From Posidonia oceanica (Eukaryota; Streptophyta; Magnoliopsida; Alismatales; Posidoniaceae), in NCBI GenBank assembly GCA_037176725.1, contig JAZBRS010000013.1, positions 9,551,001-9,615,000 of the forward strand: a stretch of DNA of 64,000 bases, written 5' to 3'. Below the pieces are notes generated by a model. The model had not been told where the DNA came from, ran no database searches, and saw nothing but the letters and a program-made list of their open reading frames with translations. Within the stretch, counting starts at the first letter, position 1. Every line of letters starts with the position of its first letter. Made by a program: the position numbers and the translations under genes. Positions 35,290 to 46,930 of the stretch are shown here, one piece after another.

Positions 35290-35850
35290 ATGACCAATCC
35301 CATAACTATCTGTTCGACATTATATTCGAACATACATATGTCGTTCGGCCTTGAAACCATTTGGGTGACCATTCTCATTAGTATGACAATCTCGACATTA
35401 TACTCAAGCATACATTTGTCATTCGACCTCGAATCAAGTCAGGTGATTAATCCCATATCAATATGTTAGTTTCAACACTATATTCGAGCATACATGAACA
35501 TTGATGGCGTTCAGCCTCGAATTTGATCGGACGTTCGATCCCATAACTGTGTTAATTTCTATATTACATTCGAAAACATTACATGAAAATCATATGTTAA
35601 TTTTGACATTACATTTGAAAACATATATAAAAAATCATATGTTAATTTCGACATTACATTCGAAAGTATACATGAAAATCAAATGTTAGTTCTAACATTA
35701 TATTTGAAAAAATATATAAACATCATGTGATCTCCTGTTTGGCCATCATGCCGATCGCCTGGGATGGTCCGACCACGAACCAGGTCAGGCGACCAATCCT
35801 GTATTAATATGTTAATCTCGACATTACATTTGAGTATACATACATACATA
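35290..35850. repeat. Degenerate AT-rich array (TTCGACATTA...ATTCGA motif)
   Basis: Recurring words CGACATTA, ATTCGA(A/G)CATACAT and CATATGTTAAT every roughly 55-110 bp. Several copies near 35560-35700 are similar to each other. Copied at about 62142-62702. Confidence 0.65.
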
Positions 35851-36133
35851 CATATGAATCATTTTTCTTATTCGCCATTAATGCATTAATTTTGATTATA
35901 TGATTTCTTTCTCTTGTATTTCTGGAATACATGTGTGATGACCATAATGAGGTTTTATCATGGTAATTAATGGACCTTCTTCATAAGTTGTCTGGGAGAA
36001 GTCTGAACATTGAAAATTATGATAATACCCCTAGATTTGTTGGAAAATACAAATTACACAAGGGTGAAGAAAATAACCCACGAGCAACAACCTCTCGCAA
36101 ACTTAACTCCCTATCAAAGAGATTAAGTTTGGA

Positions 36134-36513
36134 TTATAGGTCCTTGACTCTCTTTGGACACAATCCCTTTGTCAAAATATTTGCAATCTGATCATTAGTA
36201 GACACATAATGAATTGATAATAGCTTCCATGCCACCTTTTCCCAAACGAAATGTACATCGACTTCAATGTGCTTAGTTCTGGAGCAAAGTATTGGATTAT
36301 GTGTAAGAGAGATAACTGAAAGATTATCATGGTAGATGGTAGGAGCAAATTTTGGAGGAATGTTGAGCTCTTGAAACAAGTGACATAGTCAGCACAATTT
36401 AGATGTAGTAGTGGCAACACAGCTGTATTCAGCTTCAAAGGATGAACGAGACATTGTGGATTGCCTTTTAGAACACCAGGAGATAGCATTATTACCTAAA
36501 GAGATATAGAATC
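36134..36513 (-). pseudogene. Ty1/copia RNase H fragment
   Basis: C-terminal end of a copia polyprotein on the minus strand. Reading from 36513: NNAISWCSKRQSTMSRSS, FEAEY (Glu), an in-frame TGA about 10 codons later, FQELNIPPKFAPTIYHDN (Asp), RTKHIEVDVHFVWEKV and STNDQIANILTKGL, the usual copia RNase H tail, ending in a stop at 36134. Upstream pol was separated by the element B insertion at 36514 and should continue beyond B's 3' LTR, outside what is seen here. Copied at 62986-63365. Confidence 0.88.
36509..36513 (+). repeat. Predicted target-site duplication GAATC (left of element B)
   Basis: Five bases before the LTR tip TGTTGACACC. The right-hand partner is not visible because B's 3' LTR is cut at 57316. 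Confidence 0.55.
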
Positions 36514-39500
36514 TGTTGACACCTCATTTTGACAGGCTTGAATCAATTGGAGTTCTCTGGTGACATATGGATCCAAACCTAGGCCAAACCTACACCCTCC
36601 TTTCCATCCTTACCCTTCAAACAAGCCTAAACTTGACCTAAGCTTACACCCCTTCCTCTAACTCAAAACTTACCCAAAAACCATAGGAAAACCCACCATT
36701 CCCAACTTAGCAAACCTATCCAAACCCTTAGAATTTTTCAAACCAAAACCACGCTCAAAAACCCTAGAAAACCTAGGTAAAACTACCATTTTTTACACCT
36801 CAGAACCCTTCCAAAACCTTCTCAAAACCAAACCAAAACCTTAGAAGCAGCACTAGAGACCCTAGGCTACACATTTCGTAAAATTCATCCCTTTTCAAAA
36901 CCTCTAAACCCTCCTTTTACCCAAATTATCCTTTTCTCTCTCCTAGATTATTCTTTTCTCTCTCCTCTCTCTCTCCTGATTATCCTCCTTCTTTTCCCGC
37001 TTCTCTCCCTTTTTCTTGCCTGGCTGTGGGCCTCCTTGCGCTTCTATCTGTTCTCAATCTTATTCCTATTTTTATCTTATTTTTAACATTTTATTTGATT
37101 TTCAAAAAATTATTTTCTTTCAATTCCTCTCTTTCCTCTTTATTCCTCCATTTCCCCTTTTCCTCTTCTTTCTAACTTCCTCTTCTTTTCTCTTACTAAA
37201 TCCCTAAAAATCCTTAAAAACCCTCTAAAACTCTAAAACAGAAGGAAAGCAAAACTAAAACTCTAAGAAAAATAATTAAAAACATTAAACAAACAATTAA
37301 AAACCTAAACCTAACTAAATCTAGCCAAAATGGAAAATCAAGAATGCAACTTAAAAAATACAAAACAAACCAAAACAAAATGTCGTAAAATCAAGAAAAA
37401 AACTAAAATGTAACCAAAACAAACAAAAGTAAAAACCCAACTGAAAAACAATAAAAAAAATTCCCAACAAGAAGAGAAAACAATTAAAAAATGCCAAGAC
37501 AACTAATTAAGAAAAAGAGAAACCTAACTTAATCTAAAAAGAATAATTCAAAAACCTAACCAAAAGGAAAAAACAAACAATCAAAATTTAAGAACACTTA
37601 ACTGAAAACTTAACAAGAGAACCTTAATTTTAAAAAAAATTAATTAATTAATTAATTAAGAGAACTCAACAAACAAAAACCAAAAACAAATCAAAGAAAA
37701 CTCAAAATCTAAAAACCTAAAATCAAAAATCTAAAACTCACCCTAATTAACCTCAAAACAAACTTTAAAAAATCCTAATTAACATTCCAGATACTTAACA
37801 AGGAAAACATAATTAAAAAACTTAAAAAACTTAACAAACATTTAATTAAAATCAAAGAACAAATCAAAAGCAAAGAAAACCCTAATCAAAACTAAATCTC
37901 TCTAAACCAAATTAATTAATCAAAAACAATCATTAGAGAAGTTAATCAGAATCCCAACTTAAAACACAATCACTTTAAAAACCTTTCCTATTTTTATTTT
38001 ATTTTATTTTATTTTTATCTAATTTATTTCTCTCCTTTCTCTTCCTCCTTTCCTTCTCCCTTTCTTTCTATTCTTTTTCCTTTTTTCTCCTGCTGGGCCC
38101 AGTCCGGCCCGTTCCCAACTTCCTTCTTTCTTTTCTTTCTTTTATTTTTTTCCCCGCTCGCGGCCCGGCCCGCCTTCTTCCTCTTCCACCCTCCTCCTCC
38201 TTCTTCTTCTTCTTCTTCTTCTCTCGCGAAACTCTACTCTCCCTCCTCTCCTTTGAATTCCAAATCTCCCTGTCAATCACCTCAGCTCCAGCCCGCCGTC
38301 CTCTCTCCTGTCTCAGCAGACTTCCAGGGCATTAAATGCCCGTCTTCTCGCCGGTTGTCCTCGCCTCTGCCAGTTGCAGCTCTCGCTGGTGGGATTTCAA
38401 ATTCCCAGCACGTGCCCCGTCCTCCTCAGCTGCTTAAAACCAGCACTTCACCTCCTCTTCGTCGCCTTTTTTAGCACCCTGAGAGAGAGAGCGCCCTGAG
38501 AGCAAGAGAGCCCCCAATTCTCCTCTTCCTCTGCCAGAGATTAGACCTCTTCCTCCTCTTCCTTTCCACCCGAAACCAGCCTTCACAGCCCAGCAAATTA
38601 TTCAAAATTCATCCCTTAATCTCACCCAAACCTCCAGCCTCCTTCCCCTTCCTTCCACGCCCGAAACCATCCCAGCATTTCCCCTCAATCATCTGAAAAT
38701 CCACAACAGAACCCAACACCACCCCTTCCAGAATTCCCAACACCACAGGCCTCCATTTCGTCCCAAAATCTACCCCGTAACTCCCTGAAACACCACCTTC
38801 CTAAACTACCCAAGCATCACCCTCAATTCTCACTACAGACCAGACCTACCACCACAAACACCTACCCCCTCTTCTGCCAGAAAATCCTTCCAATCCCAAA
38901 CTTCCTCTCCAGCCCTTTCTTGGCCCTCCAGAGCATCCACACACCTTCCTCAACCATCCAACAAGTCGCCCGTACCCTCCGGTTGGTCCAGAAGGCAGCA
39001 GACAGTCACCCCCGCCTCCGACCTTCTTCTGTGCACCCAAAAGTGCCAATCTCCTCTCTGGTTGTCGAAGCTCCGCTCCGAGCATTCAGGAGGCACCAGA
39101 GGGCCGCACTGAGAAGTTCCAACCGATCGCAGCCCACCAGCGACGCTCCCAGTAGCCGGACGACCACCGCCGGCACCTGCAGAACCCACCCACGTCGGGA
39201 GGACACTCCGGACTGCAAAACAGGTATTCCTCTGCACCTTTAGCTTAGTTTTTCTCCGCTCTTGCTTCCTAGCCCCTTAGACTAGGGTTCCAGTGCCTTC
39301 CTCGCCGAGTCAACGCCGCCGTCTGCTTTCTTCTCCGGCGAGCCCAGATGCTGTTCCGTCGCTCCGGTCTGCAGAACTCCGCTCCGACAGTTGTCCCAGG
39401 TCCGCACGACCTCCAGGAGTACGCCGGTGCCTCCAGATCGCGTCGACGTCGCGCCGATCGGCCGGACTGCCTCTGAGCAGGTCTACGATGCTTCGACGTC

Positions 39501-39699
39501 CTCCCCGATCTGCTCCAGGTAGCCCCGAGCCTCGCCGGACGTCGCCCGAGCTCCGCCTGCCTCTGGAGAAGATCGCCCGTTGGTCTGCACCGCCTCAACC
39601 CCCCTTTTCCGGCGTTCTTGGGCACTAGTAGCATTTGCTACAGTGTCCATGGCCGCCGGTCAATTACTGTAGCATTATTTTTCTTTACCATGCTATTTT

Positions 39700-40600
39700 G
39701 TTATTAAATTGCATTTTCGGTTCCTGTTTTCATCTTATTGCATTCTGGTCCTGCTCCTGTTTATCATTTATTTAATTTCGTATGTAAATCTGATGAAATT
39801 GCATGAAGAATTAAAAAAATCAGTTAATTGCATGTTAGTCCTTCAGTAGTTAATCTAATTTAATGCTTTAATTTTACCTTGCTATATTGCATTTCTGGTC
39901 CCTGTTGCTTTTCTTATTTGCAATTTAATCCTCTGATCTGTTAACTTAGGTTTTATTTGTCAATTTTTCTTACTGCATTGCATTATTTTCCCTCACATTA
40001 TCTGATTTTTGCATATAGGTCCTTCATCATGCACAGCATACATTTAAATGCATATTTTGCTTATAAAATTGCATTTTTGACCCTACATGATTTGAAAATT
40101 GTATATAGGTCCTCTGCCTGTCATTTAAATGCATATTTTGCTTATAAAATTGCATTTTTGACCCTGTATGATTTAAAAATTGCACATAGGTCCTCTACAT
40201 GCTTATAAAAATCATTTAAATGCATATTTTGCTTATAAAATTGCATCTTAGACCCTGCATGTTTGAAAAATTGCATATAGGTCCCCTGTTTGCATTCCCA
40301 GACCACTCAGACCCCTGTTTTGCTGGAAAAATTGCATTTTAGACCCTGTTGATTTCAAAATTGCATGCCAATTCACCATATGATTTCAAAACTTGTCCTG
40401 ATACATGTTTACCTTGTAAGATTGCATTTTGAACCCTGCATTTTGCAAAATTGCACTCAGACCCTCCTTTTTTCAAAAACCTTGCATAAAAACCCCTAAC
40501 CTTTCAAAATCTTTGCATTCAGACCCCCACATTTCCAAAAATTGCATATAAGTCCTCAGTTTTCTGAAAAATCATTCCTAAGTCTTTTCTTGCATTTTGC
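39700..40600 (+). repeat. TTGCAT/AGGTCC motif array in element B LTR
   Basis: Degenerate array. The clearest units, about 75 bp apart at 40040-40270, read TTAAATGCATATTTTGCTTA with TTGCACATAGGTCCTCT. It takes the same place in the LTR as the arrays of elements A and C. Confidence 0.8.
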
Positions 40601-41319
40601 ATGCATTGCATTCATGCATTCTTGCATTTGGCATTCCTTGCACACACTTAAGCATTCCTAGCTCCCATTCACATGGGAGGACCTGTTTTGCACACCCCTA
40701 GGACCTCCTGTACACCTAGATCCATTCTTCTCCCCTGTTCTGGCCCCTCTGCCTTGAAGTTGGGATATCTTCAGATCCGATCGTTGGATCTTCTCAATTA
40801 AGCTACCTGGACGACCCCGGCGGAGTACTCTTCAGCATGGACCAAGCAGATTTCAGATCAGGCTTCAGATTTCCCAGGTAAGTCCTCCTGAACCCCTGCA
40901 CAGCATTCATTTGCACACTATTTGCATTCCATGCATTGTTTTTGCTTTCTGGTTTCTCGAGCATGTAGAATAAGACTTCCTCTTCTTATCTATCAACTCT
41001 GCTTCCTCTTTTCGCGTACTCTCAGTGTTTTGTGTTGCGTTTCCCCTGGATTCACCACTAATTGCGACTTTCTTCCCTCTTTTCCACGATCCGATCGCAT
41101 CGCGAGCTCTTGGCAGCGTGCGAGACACATCGTGGGACATTTTGGTGGGAAACAGTCACAAAACAGTGGTAATCCTTCCACTTGCTTCCCTTCCCCTTTG
41201 TAGGTCTTCACACCTACTTTGCGTGGTCTTTAAACAATGCTCGTTCTCACACTTGCGTTGTTTACTTCCCCTTTGTTTCTCCTGCCCTTTTTCTTTGCAT
41301 TTGCATGGTTTTACCAATG

Positions 41320-41660
41320 CTTTATTTCGCTTGCTTTGGCACTGTTTTGCGTGCCCTCTCTGTTTTTGGCACCGTTTTGCGTGTCCGCTCTGTTTTTGGC
41401 ACCGTTTTGCGTGCCCGCTCTGTTTTTACGCCGTTTTGCGCGCCGCTTTTTTCTTGTACCGTTTTACGTGCCGCTTTATTTTCTTGCACTGTTTTGCATG
41501 CTGGCTTTGTTTTCTCGCACCGTTTCGCGTGTTGCCTCGTTTTCTCGCACCGTTTCGCATGCTGCCTCATTTTCTCGCACCGTTTCGCATGCTGCCTCAT
41601 TTTCTTGCATCGTTTTGCGTGCTGCTTCTCGCTTCTCGCATTGTTTTGCATGTTTTACGT
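41320..41660 (+). repeat. 36-bp minisatellite in element B LTR
   Basis: About nine or ten units of 36 bp around TTTTTGGCACCGTTTTGCGT, grading to TTTCTCGCACCGTTTCGCAT. The period of 12 codons makes repeating peptides in every frame, which were rejected as genes. Confidence 0.88.
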
Positions 41661-42307
41661 CGTTTTCTCTTGCATGTCGCCTGCATTGCTTGGTTTTATC
41701 ACCGTTTTGCTTTTCCGTCTGCATTTGCATATAGGGCAGTGATGCTTACTGCCTGGAGTTCTCATGAGCCAAGTTTCGCCCGGTTCGGAACACAAACAGC
41801 GCTGCTGAGCACTTAGACTGCACGTTTACTTTCCTGCATTGCATCCCACCACTTAGAGCACACCTATGAGCATTCATTCAGGCATTCATTGGCATTTAGG
41901 CATTCAAACCTGCATTTCCCTGCGTATGCGAGCGTAAGCCTAGAAAGACCGATTCTCAGGTGTGTCGGGGGTGCCTAACACCTTCCCCGCACATAACAGG
42001 AGTCCTTGCCCAGTCTTTTGGCCCGCAATGACCATATTGCCCTTATCCTAGGCATGAGTCATCTCATTTGCATTTGTTTTCTTTTGCATTGCTTTGCATT
42101 GCATCTTCTGCTTGGTTTTGCGTGTTAACTCACGCATTTCCCCCAATTTTCCTTGTCTCCCGATAACAAACATGATGGCGACTCTGAATTGTCTTATCTT
42201 CTTCTTTTCTTACCTTTTCTCCTCTATTTTAACTGTTTTCGAGTTGAGCCCTCCTCCTCAGACATAACCGCTAATAGTAAACCTAATTCTGATTGGGATT
42301 ACAACAG

Positions 42308-42325
42308 TGGCGACTCCGCTGGGGA
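42308..42325 (+). other. Primer-binding site, element B (tRNA-Arg-like)
   Basis: TGGCGACTCCGCTGGGGA one base after the LTR end. The complement ends in CCA, and the acceptor-stem sequence CGGAGTC fits plant tRNA-Arg. One base differs from element A. Confidence 0.82.
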
Positions 42326-43646
42326 CAGCAGACTCCGGCTTTCATTTTTGGCTTTTCGTTCGCCGCTTTCGCAGTTCTACTTGTCTTTGTCTGCCTTTTG
42401 TGCCTTCTTTGCCTGTTTTGGTTGCTCTTCTGTGCAAACTCCTGGCGAGTTGCCTCGCGGCTACTCCGCTTAGGTTTTGCACCCCTTTTGCCTTGGTTCA
42501 CGCTCTGTTTTGCCCTGTTCTGCCTTCGTTGCTTGCTTGCTTGTTTATTTCCTTGCTTCTGCTCTTATTTGCTTTACAGCTTACCTGTCTTTACCTTACT
42601 TTATCTTGCTTACTTATTGTTGCTTTATTTCTTGCTCAATGCACGTCTACATACTTGTTTGGCAATAATACATGCTTTTTGAATGATGAATGTTTTCTTT
42701 TACACATCTGCTATGTCACTACACACGCACATGCTCTGTATACATGCCTTTTGACATGATGAATGCTTTTTCTTCACTATTATGCTCACAAACACTCGCA
42801 CATGCCATGCACTTGCCTTTTGCTATGTTGTATGCTGTCTGCTTGCCATGTTCGACTGATTTTCTTCCCTTTCACACATGCCATGCCTAGGATAGTAGAG
42901 ACTTGTTTTGCTCTCCCTATGGTTAACTAAAAATGGCAAGTAAAAAGAACTTCTACGAGCAACTAGAGACTTCAAACAATCCTACATCCCCTTGGTCTAA
43001 TAAAATGTGCAAGATAAAAAACTTTAAGCATTTGCATAAGCATCATATAGGGCATGCATTCTTCTCATCTGAGTCCACCTACTAGTTTGCGAAGGATGGT
43101 CCCGACCCATTGTTCCACCGCTTTTGGCGTGAGCCAAGTTGGTCGGTCTATCCCCCCTTTGTCCAGGGGTCGTGTCGGTGTAGTGGAGTGTACTGCCCAT
43201 GCTTTGGTGGGGTCAGGGCCATCAACGCACCACCTCGTTATTTCCTCAGCTTTGGCTAGGAGTTCGACAGAGAGCCTACTCTTTCTAACCTGAGTCGGTG
43301 ACTCGTACACCTGGAGATACCCGAAGTAGACCACCTACTAGGATACACTAGATAGGTGAGGGGGACATACTAGAAAGCATGCATATCATTCATGCCATCT
43401 AACTTAACTCATTTGCATATGTCTTTCAGTTTCTAATCCTTGCTTGTCTCTGTCTGTGTCAGTAGTGATCGGTAAGCGAGTTCCCTTTGCTGGAGCTTGA
43501 GTACCTTCCCTTTCTAGCACCCTTGTTGCGACCTTGTTTGCGACCATTCCTCTTCTGAGCTATCCGCCTTTGCGACGATAGCTCCTACTAGGAATCGCCG
43601 CTTGTATACCTATCGCAGCCCTGTTCTCACGCGCTCTAGGTCAGCA
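42326..43646 (+). other. Leader between PBS and gag, element B
   Basis: Equivalent of 17622-18949. It carries pyrimidine-rich sequence after the PBS and a block near 43050-43340 conserved with element A. No conserved ORF. Confidence 0.6.
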
Positions 43647-46416
43647 ATGGCCCAGTACGTCAGTGAGCCTCTCTTCACTCCTGTCACGGAGGGTGTTTCC
43701 GTTCCGACCCCTTCGGTTGCTCCTTCTGCCTCTCTTGTTCCCCCTCCAACGCCAGGGTTTCCTCCCCTAACGCCTCTAGGATCTCAGCATGTCCCGGGAC
43801 AGTGGCAAGCATCTCTTCCTCCGGATCCGGTCGCCAAGTCTATCTTGATGGCTGTTACTCGCGCTTCGGAAATGCCACTGCCCCCTCCTTCCCAAGGATA
43901 CGTCGCCTTTGACAACCCTCCTACTGTTGCTGCGACTTTTGCTATAGCACCTACTCCTCACGGACAGTCTATGTCCGTGCCATTTGCCTCTCAACCCTCG
44001 CCGGCACTGCACTTCAGCGTTCTTGCTGACGGAATGCCTGAAGCTCAGTACCCGCACCTGATGGAGCTTGCCCAGAGACTGCAGGGTATGGCTCTATCGG
44101 TTCGTCCCTCTTCTGCTCCTGTTGCCCCTGAGATTCCTTTGAGGCCAGTTCCTGCATTTCATGCATCCACCTCCGCACCTCCGCCTCGACCATCGTCGCA
44201 ACTGCTCACGGTTCCGATGATGGGGGCCTGGTTACCGCCTCCTTCTGCACAACACTTAGCACAGCATACTCCTCTTCCCCCTGGTGGCCAGTCCTTTGGG
44301 CTGGCTGGAGCCCAGTACTCCACTGGCTCGCTGTCTGGCACCCCGCCAGTACAGCAACTGGTGCTCCAGTATCCTACTCCTCCCATAGCACAGCATGTCT
44401 TCTACCCTCCTCCCCTGCATCAGGCCCAGAACCCCGCATTCATTCCTACATACACAGTTCCCCAACACGGATATGCCGGCCATCCCGTTGCTCTGCCAGG
44501 CGACGCTATGGTAGATCCAAAGGAGCACTTAGGTGCGACCCATTCGGCGTATGTGCTCAATACCCCTACCGATCCCTCTCCTATGGCAGCAAATCCAGAC
44601 CCCATCAACAACCGGAGGACGTCTTGGAGAAGGCACTACGACTAGTGCAGGGTACTGAGCAGTTGCGACCTAATCCAGACCTACCAATTTCGGGACCTCT
44701 GCTGCTTTCCAGAGGCGGTACTCCCCCCGAAGTTCAAAATCCCGGACTTCGAGAAATACAATGGTAGGGGCTGCCCCGTAGCACACCTGAAGGCGTATTG
44801 CGGTGATCTCGCTCAGCTTCAGGCTGACGAGAGGTTGCTGATCTGCCTGTTCCAGAAGAGCTTGACTGGGCCGGTACTCAAGTGGTTCACATCGCTTGAT
44901 ATGTCAGCCATCAAGACTTGGAACGACCTCAGTCAGGCGTTCCAAGAACAGTACTCCTTCAACCTCGATCTAGTCCCAAAGAGGGCGGACTTGATCGCAA
45001 TCAAGTAGAATTCCAGCGAGCCGTTTAGGGAGTACGTCGGCCGCTGGCGCGCCCTTGCCTCACAAGTCCGGGATAGATCCTCTGACGAGGAGTCTATCAA
45101 AATCGTTATCAAAGGGGCACAGCCATCTCTTGGAGCTCTACTTAGCATCCAACCAGTCACTACTTTTGCAGCACTTATCCGAGCTGGAGCGCGCGTGGAG
45201 AGTTCTTTGCGGAGCGGAATCCACCCACACCACAGATCACAACCACCGCTAGACCAGTCTACCCTGCCGCACCGGTTCAGCAAGACTCATACCAGAGGCA
45301 AAGAAGGCCACCCATTGAGAAGTGGAAATTCGCCCCACTGGTGGAACCGCTCATGGTCATCTTGTTGAAGGTTGCATCGCTCCTGAAGTTCCCGGAGGTT
45401 CGTCCACCCCCAAATCCTTTGCCGCATTGGTTTAAGGTGAACCTCTTCTGCAATTTCCATCGAAGCGTCGGGCATTCGATGGACAATTGCTACTCCCTGC
45501 GGAACGCTATTCAGGATCTAATCGAATCAGGAATGATTATGATTGACACGCACGAGGTATCCACTCAAACACACACACATGCATCTGCACATTCAGCTGT
45601 TCCCCCTCATTCTGGCATCATCCACCAACCCCTACCAGAGCACACTTATTCCGGAGGGGCAGGAACCTCAGGCATCCACTCTGTCTTTCCTTCCGGGCCT
45701 ACTACCTCTGTTGTAGACCCTTCTGATCTTATTTTTGATATCTCTGAGCCTTTCCCCATCAATCTCTATCGCGCAGCAGTTGCCGGCTCCGAGTCGGGAG
45801 TTCACATGATCCGACCACGTGCTAGGCCGGAGTGCCCCTCCGCACCTCTTGCTATGCTTCCTCAGGCTCAACCCCCTATACACCTCCTAGCTAGAGCCCA
45901 GCCAAGATCCCCTGTCCACCTCTTAGGGCAGCCTCAGCTAGATTCCCCCATACATCTTTTAGGCAAACCTCAGTTAGCCCCTGCCTTCCCACCCCAACAA
46001 CCTTACCAGAGACCTCAATATCCAGTAGGTCCCCCTGTAACTCCTCCTGTGCTCGCAGCACGTGCTCCAGTGGTTATTGATTTAACCCTGGACACCCATC
46101 GCGTCCCTTATAGCTACGCCACAGAAATGTGCGCGGAAGTAACGTGATCGGGGAGGGTCTACAGACCCCCAGCACCAGCCATTAGGTCAAATTACCCTGA
46201 ACCTGCTATGCCCCCACCCTCTAGCCAACCCATAGCGGACCCAGCCTCAAATCAACCTGTAGCAAGCCAAACCCCTACTCAGCCTGTGGTAGTCCAATCT
46301 CCTGCCACTACCCCTTTAGAGCTTGCCAAAACAACCCCTCTTGTTGCCAAAAAGAACCAACCCAAAGAAGACATAACCTCCCAACTTAAGAAGGTCAAAG
46401 CCGACATTTCCATTTG
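43647..46416 (+). pseudogene. gag: gag, element B
   Basis: Starts at the ATG at 43647 (MAQYVSEP). It has a Pro/Gln/Ser-rich N-terminal region and then a one-base deletion near 44612 relative to element A. The capsid core follows in the new frame (LPPKFKIPDF-like block near 44720; GPVLKWFTSLDMSAIKTWND near 44870). A TAG at 45005-45007 replaces the CAG seen in element A, and another frame change falls near 45270. The zinc knuckle C-x2-H-x4-H-x4-C (CNFHRSVGHSMDNC) lies near 45450. A Pro-rich linker to about 46416 contains a TGA at 46147 (CGA in A). The frame then meets a TGA in place of a Trp codon before the protease. Confidence 0.85.
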
Positions 46417-46930
46417 AGACCTAATCCACACCTCCGTCGAACACCGCGAGGCCTTTCTTTGTGTGTTCCAGGCTGCCCGTGTGTCCCAGTCTATTGAGCC
46501 TTCAGCTTTGGAAAGCATGGTAGGGATGATTGTGGAGCCCCAGGTCATCTCTTTTACAAGTGATGAGCTGCCTCCGGCGGGGATTAATCACAATCAACCC
46601 CTGTTCGTCATGGTCCAGTTCAAAAACTTTTGCATTCTCCTAACACTGGTTGATAATGGGTCAGGCCTTAACGTCTGCCCCTTATAAAGGGTGATGAGCT
46701 CGGATTCAAAGCCAAGGACATCACGCCAGCCGTGAAGGGAATGACAGTTTTTGACAACACCCACCATGACGCTCTGGGGATCCTGATTATTCCTCTTGCT
46801 ATTGGCCTGGTCGTTTTCGATGTAGAATTCTATGTCGTCGACTTGAAGCCAAACTTCAATCTCCTGCTTGGGCGCCCTTGGCTCCACAAGCATCAGGTCC
46901 TTCCCTCGACCCTCCATCGGATGATAAAGT
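46417..46930 (+). pseudogene. Aspartic protease, element B
   Basis: Active-site loop LVDNGSGLNVCPL ends in a TAA at 46685-46687, and a one-base deletion there shifts frame relative to A. The second half resumes as ITPAVKGMTVFDN, then VVFDVEFYVVDLKPNFNLLL and GRPWLHKH. The fold's elements are present but split across two frames, so no active enzyme is expected. Confidence 0.83.

Larger units (their letters stand above)
36514..42306 (+). mobile_element. Element B, 5' LTR (complete, 5793 bp)
   Basis: Tips TGTTG...CAACA are perfect inverted repeats, followed by one base and the PBS. In order: U3 tip with a CCTAG hairpin (near 36765); pyrimidine runs (36930-37200 and 37990-38240) separated by an A-rich stretch; GC-rich block (38240-39640); TTGCAT/AGGTCC array (39700-40600); a 36-bp minisatellite (41320-41660); and a conserved terminal block (about 41700-42306) with CAGTGATGCTTACTGCCTGG, also seen in elements A and C. 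Its first 635 bp recur at 63366-64000 as part of the duplication. Confidence 0.93.

Noticed and set aside
35970..36191. 73-codon plus-strand frame and its copy at 62822
   Set aside because: Antisense to the end of the copia RNase H and its downstream sequence; no independent support.
41025..41816. 263-codon frame with a repeated 12-residue pattern
   Set aside because: Caused by the 36-bp minisatellite in the element B LTR; the same pattern appears in several frames.
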